Shown here piece by piece: positions 1 through 11,757 of a stretch of DNA of 64,000 nucleotides. Below the pieces are notes generated by a model. It did no database searches. It saw only the letters and a list, made by a program, of their open reading frames with translations, and was not told the DNA's origin. This stretch comes from Lasiodiplodia sp. COLG20 (lineage: Eukaryota > Ascomycota > Dothideomycetes > Botryosphaeriales > Botryosphaeriaceae). Location: assembly GCA_009801085.1 (NCBI GenBank), contig VNWV01000007.1:2108001-2172000 (forward strand), given 5' to 3'. Both the position numbers and the translations under genes were made by a program. The first letter of the stretch is position 1, and every line of letters starts with the position of its first letter.

Positions 1-1656
1 AAAAACGGCACCCTTCGCTGATACCCACCGACCAGCGCATGCTTGACCCGCGGATGGCACCGGATCCGCTCCTCCAACGTCCCCGCATACATCTTCACCT
101 CGCCCGACAGCACCACCAAGTCGTCCGTCCGGCCCCTGTACTTCCACAGCCCCGCGCCCTTCTTCATGACCTCCGGGTCCGGATGCGGGCTGAACAGATC
201 CTTCGTCCGGACCACTTCAACATCTTCCCCGAGCCCCATCGTCTCGCACGCCGCGAAGAAGTTCGTAAACGCCACGCTGCGCTCCGCCGACCGCGGCACG
301 ACCAGCTCGTACAGGTCGTCGGCGTGGTGCTCGAAGGCCGCGCCCATGGCCGGGTGCGGCGCGATGTGGTCCCACGTGGCACTCCCGTCGTCGACGGCAA
401 CGTGGTCGTTTGGTGGCCGCAGCGTCGGCCAGTAGCAGCCCTCGGTGCTGCCGATGAGTGTGCGCAGCGAGCTGAGCGGGGCGAGGGCGGCGCCGGCGGC
501 GTGCGAGAGGGGCGCGCCGCCAAAGAGGATGATGGAGAATGAGGACAGCGCGGCATGGTGCTGGGGCCAGTCGCGCACCAGGTCTTCGAGCAGCGCGGGC
601 GGGACGAAGATGCCGTCGAGGGGGGGCGCGGGGGAGGTGCTGTGCACCGTGTGGACGTCGGTGAAGGCGGCGGGGGTGGGGATGGTTGTGGGGCCGGAGA
701 GGACCGGGATGGTGGAGAGGAAGACGGCGCAGGGGAGGGAGATGAGGGCGCCGCCGAGCTGTGCGGTGTGTGTCAGTGACGGTTTACGGATGATGTGGGG
801 GTTGAACGGTGGTAAATGGGGGGCCTACGTGGAAGAGTGGTAGACCGATCCAGAGCCTCTTGTTGACGTAGTACTCTCTGCATGGCGCCATGCCGTCGAC
901 CTCGTCCAGCAGGTTCCAGGTATCGACGCGTGCTAGCATCTCGTTGGTGTAAGGGACCAGCTTTGGGAATCCGGAGCTGCCAGACGTGTGGAAGATGCAG
1001 ACCTCATCGCGCCGCGCCTCATCCCACGTCTTCTCATACGGGTAGTGCTGCTGCACACCGTCGCCTTTACCGAAGAGCATGTCCTCGAATGAAGGGGCCG
1101 CCATGGTGAAAGCGCCTTTCACCTGCTGCGGAATCTCTCTCACATACTCCGGAACAATGCCGCCAAGGCTCTCTGCATAGAGGAAGATGCGGCATCCGGA
1201 TGCGTTGGCGAGATACACCTGGGCTTCGAGAGAGCCCATCGGGCTGGTGTTCAACATGCGACGGCCCGTCTTCAGGGCTGCAGAGAGGAAGAGAATGTAG
1301 CGCAGGTCACGAGGACCGAAGTACGTGAATGTCTGAGGACATTTCTTTCCCGCTGTCGACTCATCTTCGTCGCTGTTCGTAGGCGTGCCTGAACGAGAGG
1401 ACCCATCGGTAGAGGAAGCGGAAGAGGATGGTGGCGGGGGGAGGTGTTCGTCTAGCCAGTAGGCTGTGCGATCAATAGCACTAGCGAATTCGGCCCAAGT
1501 AATGTCGCGGTAACCTTGGGAGATATCCGTGGCGGATTTGGGAATCGAAGCATAGGTGCGGTTGGGGAAGGCTTGAGCAGTTTCGTCAATGGTAGTCGCG
1601 ATAAGGCGACGTCCATACGAGGCTGAAGGGACAGATACTGCGCTATCACGATGCAT
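1..1656 (-). CDS. NRPS-like adenylate-forming enzyme, N-terminal part (cut by window edge)
   Basis: Exon 1 is 1656-829 and exon 2 is 758-1 and continues out of the window; the 70-nt intron is GTAGGC...CACAG, phase 0. The start is the second ATG, giving MHRDSAVS. It is an AMP-binding adenylation domain that activates a carboxylic acid as acyl-adenylate. Seen: the A3 P-loop HTSGSSGFPK (about residue 240), LWIGLPLFH just before the intron, GGAPLSHAAG in exon 2, then the A8-like hinge GRTDDLVVLSGEVK near the edge. No condensation domain precedes it, which is the architecture of fungal NRPS-like or carboxylic-acid-reductase-type proteins; a carrier domain and a reductase or thioesterase would lie beyond base 1 and cannot be seen. 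A serine/proline-rich insert sits at about residues 95-125. Substrate unknown. Family call is strong; subclass is inference. Confidence 0.85.
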
Positions 1657-4284
1657 GATAGTGCCTTGAATGATGACTGACAGGTATTGGTAGGTGCAAT
1701 GAGACTCTGGGAACAAAATTGGTGGGCGGTAAATATCAGGTCAGGAAATTCGACGGAAGAGCAACGAGAAATATGATGCCTCGGGCTGGAGGAGAGACAA
1801 TCAAAACACATATGCCCTTTCACGCCTCATAAAGCTCATATATCCAACAAGTCGATGCTTGAATACTCTAACCCCGCTTTGTGCAGCTGCACTTGAGTCA
1901 GAAGCTACTTCCCAAGATGATCATGTCTTGCGAAAATCTGACGGCGAAAATGTCTCAGCTGACGGTACGTGTTGCATTTGCATATATCAAACTTTTGTGC
2001 ATCCGGACCGGTGAGTCGAGGCTATTGGTGTCTGTCAGTATGGTAGTTCAATGTCACCCTACGTGTTCTGTAAGGCTGACCTTACACATGCAGTAAAGAT
2101 CGACCCAATGCCGGTACGAGCAAGCATTCCCCTGCCTTAGTGCTTATGGACTCGGCTTCTTTGGTCAGATTTCGAGTGCTTGTCAAGTCTTATAGGTTCT
2201 TATGTCTGTCAGCCTCCCGGGACCTACCTGTGGACCCGAGGGATATTTGGAAACGTTAGCGTAGCACTTTGCAGGAAAAGGGTGGGAATGAAGCGGAAAC
2301 AAGCATTGGAATGACGTCAGCACGGAGAAAGAGGTAGACGGGCAACACACCATTAGGGCTGTAGCCCCGCATTCAACGGCCTGCGATCTACATCCAAGTT
2401 CTTAGACTTCCATCCGCATTAGGTCCAAGACTAAGCACAGCTAAGCGCCGGCTTTTTGAGCACTCTGACCGGAAAAATGCGCATCTGCACTCGGCTGATC
2501 ACAAACAACCCATCTAATTCGCTAGTGTGAAGACGAAGCATTAGCTGCAGAACAGGTGTCACCAATTATGTGCCGTCGCCAGGTATCAGCCCCGATGTCT
2601 AATTGTGTCATGAAAATTATCGTGGCAAGGACAGGGGCCCACATTGAGAAACAATTGTCAGTGCTTACGTAGAACCTCCACGAATAGAAGTGGCAAGTCG
2701 TCTTTATTCGGTCAAGATCCTATCTATCATTCATATATACTCGGGTGCAATCTATGCGACGAATTGTAGCGTCTATGACCCTACGCTGCGATCTCAAAAG
2801 ATTAAAGGTGAGCACTTTCATCTCCTCTCACAACAGCCCACTTTGTCCCACGGGAGCCACACATCGGTTCTATCCTTCCCGCTATGTACATACACAGCAG
2901 CAGTCCCAAATCCATCCTAGTGCTTAATCTCCTCCATCTCCATACTACACAGTACCATTGCACCATTCGCAACTATCTTTAACTTCCTATTTACTCGGTA
3001 GGTACACGGTGTTCGCTTCATAGTAGTTCGACAAGTATCTCATACCACATGATCCCCATGGCCAGGCTAGAAAGGACGGTGAGAACAAGGTGAAGGGGGG
3101 AAAAGCAAAAAAGAGAGGGGAATCGAACTTGAAACCCTTTGAAGATGTTGCTACGATATGGCCGGAACCCAGTCTGAACATCCGCCACGGCCGGCACCGC
3201 TTTGTTCAGGAATTTCACTATGGTACGCTAATCTTGCCAGTGACCGGGGTTCGTAGTGGCAGATTGACTTACTGGATGGACTTATATATGTATCTTTTGG
3301 TCGTCACTCGCTGATGCTCCTCACCCGCACAACGTCCCCGAGCAGCGCAGGCTGATCGGGTAACGGCTCTCCACGTTTGTGACACTGTGGTGCTGTAAGC
3401 CTCAAGTTCATTTTTTATTCCTGCATAGGACCGGCAGCTGTATCGGACCACATAGTGTGTGGAACAGCTGTGTCGCTGAGTGAGAATGCGTGTGATGATG
3501 GTTCTGATATCAGCCTGGCGCCGGCGCAGCGAGTTGATGCGCGGAAAGGGCTCGCCGGGTTGCTGCGGCGTGCGGGAATTCTAATTGGCTACCGCGTTCC
3601 TCGCTCCTTCACCATCCGCGAAAGGCATATTAGTACGGTTTTCGACTGCATTCAGATATAAAAATGCTCATTAAGAGAACCTCAATGTCCAAGAACTGCA
3701 CAGACCGCAAATGTGATGTTTCGTCGGTATACCGGTAAAGGGAGACCCGAAGGATCTTCCTCACTGGCATCGCCAAGAGATTCATCATCTCACCTTTTAT
3801 CACACCGTCTGTTTCCTACTTATAGCTGCTCTCGTGTGGAACTCATACTTCTTCAATTCGTGCTTTTGCAATTTGAAGTCGCAACTCCTTGACGATATCT
3901 GATTTACAACTACCCATGCCTAAGCAATATAGACATTCGTCTTGAAGCTCATCCAAGATTTGATGACGTCCACTCTTTGCAGGATGCAGTCACAACTCCT
4001 CATAAGCTCGACCCTTGTTCATATTGACCAGATGTATTTGTCTTTGAGGCAGTTCGGTTCGTGCAGATACTGCCGGGATTACCCAAGACTGCCAATGCTT
4101 GGCGAGGCGATTTAAAGAAGCTCGTCCCGCGATACCGGGAAAATGATGTCAATTTGTGTATGTCAAGAGCGGGGGAGGTGCGGCGGATAAGGTTGACTTA
4201 AATTCACCGCCTCGTCCTCACAAAGGTCCCGACCAGTCTCCTCCACATCGATTAGCGGCAAGATTCGAGGCGCCATTGATCGCA
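1657..4284. other. Intergenic, divergent promoters
   Basis: 2.6 kb between the divergently transcribed NRPS-like and carboxypeptidase genes. Only short frames without family motifs; composition is mixed and moderately AT-rich. A T-arm-like string at about 3100-3135 (minus strand) does not fold as a tRNA. Confidence 0.6.
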
Positions 4285-5982
4285 ATGAGGGCCCAGAAAA
4301 GCCTCGCCTGTGTTGTTGCGTTATACGCCAGCTTGGCGGCCACGCAGTCCATCTATGCCGACAACCAGGTTCCTGTGGTCCGGGATGAGGACCATGTGGC
4401 AGTGAACTTCCCGGAAGTGGCCGGCGTTGAGCTCTACTCGCCCTCGTTCGCGAACCCAGAAACGGTGCCGAGCGGCTTCGCCAATGGCACTAGCGGACCC
4501 ACGAGCGAAGCAACACTTGGTAAGTCACTCACAGGCTTGCCCGCATAGCCAGCTTCCTCTTTACACTAGAGTACGCCAAATTCCTGACAGCCGACAGACT
4601 CCTTCCTCCACTCCCTCGCCGCCAAGCACGACTGGGTCAGCTACCACAACACGGCGCTCCACTCAGAAGAAGGCCGCTCACTCCCCTACGTCTACCTCTC
4701 GACCAGCCCCCACCCCAGCAGCAACACCACAAGCAACAAGGTCCGCATCTGGCTGCAAGGCGGCGTGCACGGCAACGAGCCGGCGGGCGACCAATCGCTG
4801 CTCGCGCTCCTCGGCTCCCTCTCTAACAACGCGACCTTCGCCGCCTCCGTCCTCGCCCGCGCCGACATCCTCGTCCTCCCGCGCTACAACCCAGACGGCG
4901 TCGCGTACTTCCAGCGCTACCTGGCGACCGGCTTCGACCCGAACCGCGACCACACCAAGCTGGCGCGGCAGCAGACGCGCGACGTCAAGCAACTGATGGT
5001 GTCGTTCGCGCCGCACGTGGGCGTCGACTGCCACGAGTACACGGCGACGCGGGCGTACGGCGCGCGCGGCCAGTGGCGGCTGGCGCAGGACGGCCAGTTC
5101 TCGGCCATGAAGAACCTCAACATCGCCGCGCCCATCCGCGCGCTGGCCGAGGGCGTCTTCGCGCCGGCGATAGCGGTGGCGATGGAGGGGAAGGGTCTGC
5201 GCTGGGCGCCGTACGTCACGGTCGGCGACAGGGAGACGGACGAGCTGGTGCTGGAGGAGACGACGGCGGATGCGAAGATTGGGGATACGAGCGTCGCGCT
5301 GACGCAGGCTGTTATGTTCTTGTTTGAGACGAGGGGGATTGGCATCGCGGATCAGCATTGGCAGAGGCGCGTGGCGACGGGGCTGGCCATGTTGGAGACG
5401 GTGTTGAGGACGGTGGTGGAGAGGGCGGATGAGGTGTTGGAGACGGTGGAGAGCGCGAGGGAGGAGTTCATTTATGGGGGCGGAGATATCGTGGTTACGG
5501 ATGCTGCGAAGGAGACGACCGTCGATTGGCAGTTTGTTGACGTGGACACGGGAGCGGTGGTCGATGTCCCGGTGACGTTCATGAACACGACGCCCTTGGA
5601 AGCGAACATCACCCGAGCGAGGCCGGAAGCCTATGTCTTTTCGCGCGCGTGGGCGGATGTTGCGGAGAGGCTGCGTGTCGCCGGAGTCGAGGTGCAGGAA
5701 CTGCGAAGCTCGTTCAAGGGAGAGGTCGAGGCGCTGAATGTCACCAGTGCCGTGCTGGCAACTTCCAAGTATGAGGGCATAGCGAGGACGACTGTAACCA
5801 CGGAGACGATACGGAAAGAGGTGAGCTTTCCCCCTGGGGCCTTCTGGATCGACACGAAGCAGAAGAACATTGCTCACGCCTTCGTCACACTGGAACCTGA
5901 GGGGATTGATTCATACGCCACATTCAATATTCTTCCGGTAGATGAAGGTTATGAGTATCAAGTATATAGGGTTATGGCTTAG
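4285..5982 (+). CDS. Secreted M14 zinc carboxypeptidase
   Basis: Exons 4285-4519 and 4598-5982, intron of 78 nt (GTAAGT...GACAG, phase 1), giving 539 aa. An alternative 3' site seven bases upstream breaks the frame. It is predicted to remove C-terminal residues from peptides outside the cell. The N-terminus (MRAQKSLACVVALYASLAATQS) starts as a signal peptide. The zinc triad of the family is visible: H136 and E139 in GGVHGNEPAGD and H224 in DCHEYTA; the general base is probably E322 in FLFETRGIG. NPDG in LPRYNPDGVAYF and the substrate-carboxylate region FDPNRDH are also present. Several NxS/T sites fit secretion. The last 200 residues form a family-specific beta-rich extension. An in-frame upstream ATG at 4156 would remove the signal peptide from the N-terminus and was rejected. 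Confidence 0.88.
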
Positions 5983-6097
5983 GTCGACACTTAAGTTGGC
6001 CTCTTAATTAATACTCACATTTTCTTCTATATCCTGCCGGAATACTTTGATATGATTCAATTTCATAAAGTTTGATTCTCGCTATAGAAATGTCCTT

Positions 6098-7149
6098 TCA
6101 ATAGCTCTCACTGACTATGAACTTCCTTTTCCCATCGATGACTTCACGGATGGTCTGTTCCATATCTGGCTTGGACAGCCCAAGCAAGTCGTTCCAGTAC
6201 TTTGGGAAGATTCCAAGCTTCTGATTCTTGTCAAAGGTAACCACCTTGAGAAGATCGAGCGCATTCGCCCATTCACCGTCAGCGATCTCCTGCCTGACTT
6301 TTTGGCCATGTGCTGCAGCATCAACCTCCGTATATATCTCGAACTTTTCCCCGGTGACCTTCTCCAATGTCTCCCAAACTTCCAGCTGGGTGGTGACGTG
6401 GCCGGCAACATGCACATAGGTATTGGCAGACTGCTGATACGCATCGCCGCGGGTGAGGAGCGCAACAAGCGTCTTACCAATGACATCGATTTCGGTCGTC
6501 GCGAAAGGACTTCTGCCGCCGTCCCAAAGCTTGATCTTCTTCTCGTCAAGGGAAAAGCCAAGCCACCCCTGCCACAGGCCCCAGTCGAAGAAAATACCTG
6601 TAAGCACAGCTGTCCACGAGATCGCCTCTTCTCTGCTTCGCAAATAGTCGACAACTTGCTTCTTTCCAACCACGAATGGCACTTGTGAAACAACTTCTGG
6701 GTTGGACGTATCGACGCCAAACTCCGATGGGATAAAGCGTTTCACTCCAGCCGCGATTGCTGCCTCGATGACTGTTTTTTGCGCATCAAAAGCGTGGTGC
6801 CCGAGAAGCGAGATCACGGCATCTTTTCCGGTAAATGCGGCTTTCAGTGAGTCGAAACTGTAGTCGACCCTGGTAACGTTGACCTCTGGACTATGAGACA
6901 AAAATAACAAAAATTAGCCCAGCTCAAGCTACTACCCATACATCACTTGGACCTACGGGAATGTTGATTTCGATCCAACGCGGCTAATGACAGTTACACT
7001 GAGAGAGGAGTTGAGTAACTCATGGAGGACTGCGGGACCTGGAATCCCACTTGCCTGACCCAGAATAAGCGTAAGACTCAGCGGGGAAAGAAAAATGGGG
7101 TATTTCCACCTACTCCAAGAAGTGCGACGTTTTTGATAGGAGATGCCAT
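6098..7149 (-). CDS. NmrA-like / isoflavone reductase-like NAD(P)-binding protein
   Basis: Exons 7149-7114, 7054-6957, 6890-6098 (introns 59 and 66 nt, both starting GTAGGT), giving 308 aa. It is an atypical short-chain dehydrogenase of the NmrA/PCBER group, acting either as a reductase or as a redox sensor. The dinucleotide motif GASGIPG (residues 12-18) is created exactly by joining exons 1 and 2, which strongly supports the first splice. Downstream are VISLLGHHAF and GVKRFIPSEFGVD, the FIPSEFG signature of the isoflavone-reductase-like family, then a C-terminal substrate domain ending SESY. No signal peptide; cytosolic. The 115-bp gap to the carboxypeptidase stop means the two genes converge closely. 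Substrate not predictable. Confidence 0.88.
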
Positions 7150-8673
7150 AGTATTTGCCCTGTGCCATTGTCATATACTAGCAGAACGTGGTTTTAATAT
7201 GGAATTCAAAGCCGGAAACCGCCGGGTAGCATGTTGTTCAGCACTACAGCCTACAGAGAGATTTGCTTGTAAATCAACTTCAGAAACGTTATTCATCTTC
7301 ATCGTCAGATCACGGGAAATTTCCGCCCTTCAGCGAAAAGGCGGCTTGGCCCATGTAAGTCTTACTCCTGAAGGTTACGGGAGCGCGGCCCAAGGCGCTG
7401 CAGTAGAGACGAAATAGGATGGTTCTAAGGTCAAAACATGACCTCATCAAATAGTCCCTTGCATATCCGTTGACGACCGTGGATATGCGTGGATTGCCTA
7501 GGCCCCGCTAATAATGGTGGGGATCTTGGCTTGGAAATACGGGCACGGATCACCTCCGGCGGTATACGGATGCTCAGCCACGAGACATGTACCATGGTTG
7601 AACATACTTGAGTTGGCAAAGCTAAAGTACAACGCATTGGAAACTCGGGGATGGATCAGGAGCATTCGACCCTATCTGGGCATTTCCTCTTTACTTCACG
7701 GACATATACAAGTTAGCAGAAACTGTGGCTGCGACAACACTGCTGTTTTTCCGCTGCACGAGGAGTACCAAATATCCGGTCGCCGGCATGAAATTTTGCT
7801 TCCACGGCGCGATAAAGTGCCGGCTTCAGGCAATCCCGCCACAGGGTCCTCGATACTCCCATGGTCCACTCCGCCTCCTCCGACCGTATTCAACACCTAC
7901 TTTGTTGGCGCCATTTTTTGTCTCTCATCAACTGGGAAATTCGCCCATGCTTTTGATAACCAATTTTTGTAGATTATGGAAGCCAGCTCGGATTTCCTTC
8001 CGCTCTTTGGCCTGGTGATTGAGCTACATGTCGAGGCCAGTGTTCACACTCACATAGCATAACCAGATAGCCTCCGGTTCTCCGATATTTCCGCATTCGG
8101 TCAGGGGTTACCGCTTGAAAAAGGCCTTCCTTAATCGGAAGCTGGACTGCAGGTGGATTCTGATGTCTGATCCCAGCTCTCGATCTACATATTTGCCCTC
8201 TCGTCGACCAATAGTATGGTCGCCTTACTAACCAAGCCGATATTGAAGAGTATACAGATTTCACATGTTATGAATCCCTTTTCGCGTATTCAGTTCTCAT
8301 ACATTCCGCTACATAGACATGTGCAGGGTGATGGTTGACCATCTTCTATCCGCTGAACGAAATGTTTCGTTATGGATCTGTAGACAACTCTGCCCAAAGC
8401 AATTTACAGCCAAGCTCTTGGCATTAGTAGCGACGGAAAGAGATCCCGCGATTTCAGGCCGCTGCCCCACTGGACAGTGCGCCGCAGAAAGGCCGTACGT
8501 TTCGACAGTAAGTTGATATGCGGATAAATCAGGAACAACAAGGCAACATGTATATCAAGATAAGTGTCTCCTATATAGTCGGATGTGGAAGGTGACTGGC
8601 TACTGATATAAAATTTTGTATGCCCCGACCAGACAGCAACTATTCTCTCTTTCACTCCATAACCAACTCGAGA
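7150..8673. other. Intergenic, divergent promoters
   Basis: 1.5 kb between the NmrA-like and dioxygenase genes. Frames at about 7510-8020 are broken and show no secure family motif; a string reading LLFFRCTRSTKYPVAG (about 7740-7790) resembles the N-terminal linker of a fungal P450 but is too short to call. Confidence 0.5.
8607..8613 (+). promoter_or_regulatory. TATA-like box of the dioxygenase gene
   Basis: TATAAAA lies 61 bp upstream of the chosen ATG at 8674, a normal distance for a regulated fungal promoter with a short leader. Seen in sequence; function inferred. Confidence 0.45.
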
Positions 8674-9748
8674 ATGAAATTCACTGGAGCTCTTCTGGCC
8701 ACTGGCCTTCTTTTCACCGTTGTCGAATCTCATCCGGGTGGCCACCATGTTCCTCGAGTGGAGATGCAGCGCCGCGCTGGTTTATCTAAGCGCTGTGCTA
8801 ACCATGTAGCTCAATTCAATGAGAAACGCTACGCGAGGAGAATGAGAGCAAAGCGCTCATTGGAATTTGAACAGCGCTCTGACAACACGACACATCAGAT
8901 TTCCACCGAAACACCTTATTACGAGGTGATCCAGAATGACACCTGCGTGTTGGCGCCCGATATCACTCAGGGCCCCTACCTGTGGCCTCGTGCCCAAACC
9001 TTGAGACAGGATATGTCTGAGGACCAACCGGGTGTTCCTCTCTGGCTGGATGTTGGCGTCATCGACATGGCTACTTGCGAGCCCTTGGATAACGCCCTTG
9101 TGAGCTTCTGGCATTGCAATTCTACCGGTAACTGCCACCTTACTTTTAATTCGACATTGTCAAAAGATGATCGAAAGGCTGATCAAACATGAAGGTAGCT
9201 ACTCGGGCTTCACCGGAGTAGATCCCAACATAAACTTCAAGGACTTCCTCCATCAACAAAATATCCGAAACTTCACCATTGGCGAAACCGACCTCCACAC
9301 CGACGATACCAAGTGGCTACGCGGCATGTGGCCGACGAATGGCGAGGGCATAATGGAAATGAAGACCATATTCCCGGGATTCTACGAAGGCCGTGCCATC
9401 CACATCCACACTCAGATCTTCACCAACTGGACTCTACATGAGAATGGTACTCTCTCATCTGGCCACAATATCAACACGGGCCAGTTATATTTTCCCGAAG
9501 ATGTGACGAAGCAGCTTATGGCTCTCGAACCATACAGTTCGCACACGGAAATTGAGCGAGTGACAAACGACGCGGATGGGCATATAGGTGAAGGACAGGT
9601 TGGTGGATACAATCCCATTGTCAGCGTCATACCGGCGGATGGAGAAAATGCAGAGAACGGTCTGGTAGGATACATCACTATGGGTGTAGACACTACGGAA
9701 ACTTACGAGGAGCCCGAAGACCCCGAGGGATTTTGGTGGAAGCACTAA
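8674..9748 (+). CDS. Secreted intradiol ring-cleavage dioxygenase-like protein
   Basis: Exons 8674-9127 and 9195-9748, intron 67 nt (GTAACT...GAAG, phase 1), giving 335 aa. The 3' splice restores HCNSTGSYSGF, the family's conserved turn. Intradiol dioxygenases open catechol rings with Fe(III) held by two Tyr and two His; candidates here are Y154 (SYSGF), Y215 (PGFYEGR), H221 and H223 (AIHIHTQI). ITQGPY (about residue 97) is the usual substrate-cap motif. The signal peptide MKFTGALLATGLLFTVVES and several NxT sites place it outside the cell, as in the fungal extracellular family linked to breakdown of plant phenolics. ATG at 8674 is preferred over 8620 because it begins the signal peptide. Dibasic-rich residues 28-75 may be a propeptide. 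Confidence 0.87.
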
Positions 9749-10789
9749 TGCTGTGGCTCACGCCATACCAGTTCGGAGTGTATGTTATATCTCGTGAAGG
9801 ATGCCTTTACACATACCTTATCCTGACATGACTCCTACATAAGATCACACTTTTACTGGTGGCTTTTTAATTTTCCTTGCTGAATGCACCCGCCGAGAGA
9901 CTGGCAAGTGGACTCTCATCTTGTGATGATGACTAGTAACTCACCGCAAAGGTCACCGTAGAGTTTAACAGGTAAGTGCTGGCGCCCCTTCGTAAGCTTG
10001 ACTCGTAGATCACTCAGGGGCCCTATGGAAGATCCCGGTGAGGCTCTGCACACACAAAAAATGCCTCAGTTAATCCCAGGTTGTAGAGAATATAATATCA
10101 ACCTCTGTATATGTGTCTCCTGTTCTCGGCCTTGTTCATGTTTCATACTTTTATTTGGGCATGATCATTACATGGTGTGTGTCCGAAGTAGCCTTTTCAC
10201 GTGTGCTGACTCGTGCAAGCTAGACGCTTGCTCAGCGCCACCTCGTAGTCACGAATCTTGTCTCAAGACTTCCAAACTGCTTGGCCAGATAAGGTTACAT
10301 ATCTCATTACTCATGAATATTGGAGGTTGGTCTTGTCCCATTAAGTGCACGCTATCAGCATTGGGAGAGTAGAGGTTCAATACACCGTCATTGCGTTTTC
10401 ACAATCGCGTGTTTCGTGTTTCGGATTTGACTCAAGAGTTCCTCGGACGTCACCGAGCTTCGTCACATAGCGGAGAAGCCCTGATACCGCTGGTGGGTAA
10501 GAATTATGGGGAGTCCACTCTTAATTGCAATCAAGCTCATCCAAGCATCTCGCGAGTAAGCTTATTGGAAGGCCTTGAGTGCACGGACTCTTCGCCCCAG
10601 CAGTCCGTTTGCCGCTTCAAGTGGATATCTCGCTCCAGTATCGTATTTCTGAGCACTAATGACTCGTCTGGAACCATCAAACAGACGTCAGGGTCAAAGG
10701 CAGATATAAAGCAACGAAACTCCCGCTGGGAGGTGAACCACTACCAATTACCCACAGTCATTAGTCTTCATTTGCATCAACACATCAAC
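9749..10789. other. Intergenic
   Basis: 1.0 kb between two plus-strand secreted-protein genes. No supported gene. The frame open from about 10391 runs into the next gene but its upstream part has no start context and no motif. Confidence 0.6.
10704..10710 (+). promoter_or_regulatory. TATA-like box of the small secreted protein gene
   Basis: TATAAAG sits 80 bp upstream of the ATG at 10790. Its position supports the short start rather than a longer reading from 10391, which would place the box inside the coding region. Confidence 0.45.
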
Positions 10790-11215
10790 ATGCGCCTAAT
10801 TACGTTCGCCCTTGCCACTCTCTTTGCGTCTACATACGCAAAAACTTTCGACGTCAGTACACGAACCACTCTTGCGAATAAACGTCACCTTATTTTAATC
10901 GCTGACTTCCAAAAATCAACTTCACAGTGCTATCCAGGTACAAATGGAGACCGCTATTGCTGCGTGAAGAATCACCATACATGCGAGAAGCAGGTAGGAG
11001 AGGTGGTTCCCTGTTTTCTGAGGAAATTGCTAACAGCCGCCCAGCGCGGAGGAGGAATTGGAGTATGCTATAGTGATGCCACGGTGTATTGCGGAGGATG
11101 TGGGGCCGACTGCTGCACCTACGACCCCAACGCTCCAACGTACGAGGATGACTCAGAAAGCGGCAGCAGGTACACATCAAGCAGCACGCTCTATGGCACT
11201 TACTGCAAGAGTTGA
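10790..11215 (+). CDS. Small secreted cysteine-rich protein (effector-like)
   Basis: Exons 10790-10852, 10928-10993, 11045-11215. The introns (GTCAGT...TTCACAG, 75 nt; GTAGGA...CGCCCAG, 51 nt) are both multiples of three without stops, so the unspliced frame also reads through. Spliced product: 99 aa with signal peptide MRLITFALATLFASTYA and about 82 mature residues holding ten cysteines, arranged C, CC, C, C, C, C, CC, C (CYPG, YCCV, HTCE, GVCY, VYCGGC, DCCT, TYCKS). An even number of Cys in a small secreted protein suggests five disulphides. No family recognised. It lies between the secreted dioxygenase and the 5S gene. It could be a plant-interaction effector, an antimicrobial peptide or a structural protein; nothing in the sequence decides. 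Confidence 0.72.
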   Translation: MRLITFALATLFASTYAKTFDVSTRTTLANKRHLILIADFQKSTSQCYPGTNGDRYCCVKNHHTCEKQVGEVVPCFLRKLLTAAQRGGGIGVCYSDATVYCGGCGADCCTYDPNAPTYEDDSESGSRYTSSSTLYGTYCKS

Positions 11216-11757
11216 AGGACTTGAGAGGCGGCCAATGCGATAGCTAGAATCGATTCACATTGTCATCCTTTCTGACCCACTTATTCATGCTTGTTGTGGA
11301 ATCAGGTCTTTCTCTTCGCCTTTTCTCTTGTCTATTGCTCTTTTTCGACCTACGGAAAATGACATTTCCTTGAAGGAACCATTACAAGATGCTACTATAT
11401 CTTGCAAGAGAGTTTAAGCAAACGTTTGGTTGGGTAACCTCTCCTGTTTGCACTCTGTGGCTCACAATAAAATAACTTTTCTCCTCATTCTCATATTCCG
11501 GTCTTGTTAAAGTGAGGTGGTACTGATGGAACAACTCTTGCTTGTATGTAAGCTCAGTCGTCTGTCACTTGTTCCCTCCGGTGCAGAATGACATTTCTCG
11601 ATACTTATATATGAGTAATGTTTTAAATCAGCTTATTTCTCATCATTCACTTCCACAACTTAGATTTGTTGGCGTTGATTCGTTCGGCAGCTGTTGTTGC
11701 GCACGAGCCCTCGGCAACGAGCAAACAAAAAGTTTTGCCGTCGGCACAAAACACAAA
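11216..11757. other. Intergenic 3' of the small secreted protein gene
   Basis: 542 bp, AT-rich, no gene. The T/A-rich stretch immediately beyond 11758 would serve as terminator sequence for the 5S gene on the minus strand. Confidence 0.55.

Noticed and set aside
3090..3205. tRNA-like string on the minus strand (AAGTTCGATTCCCC followed by a T run)
   Set aside because: The T-loop-like bases are not flanked by a pairing stem and no D-arm or acceptor stem closes; no tRNA structure could be drawn.
4678..5877. 399-codon minus-strand frame
   Set aside because: Antisense shadow of the M14 carboxypeptidase exon; Arg/His-rich, no motif.
7700..8020. Possible cytochrome P450 N-terminal remnant
   Set aside because: Only one short hydrophobic-plus-KYP stretch is suggestive; no downstream P450 motif exists in any frame.
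10005..10050. ATCACTCAGGGGCCCTATGG, similar to the ITQGPY codons of the dioxygenase at about 8960
   Set aside because: The similarity is about 17 bases, a stop follows within five codons, and nothing else around it resembles a dioxygenase; probably chance.
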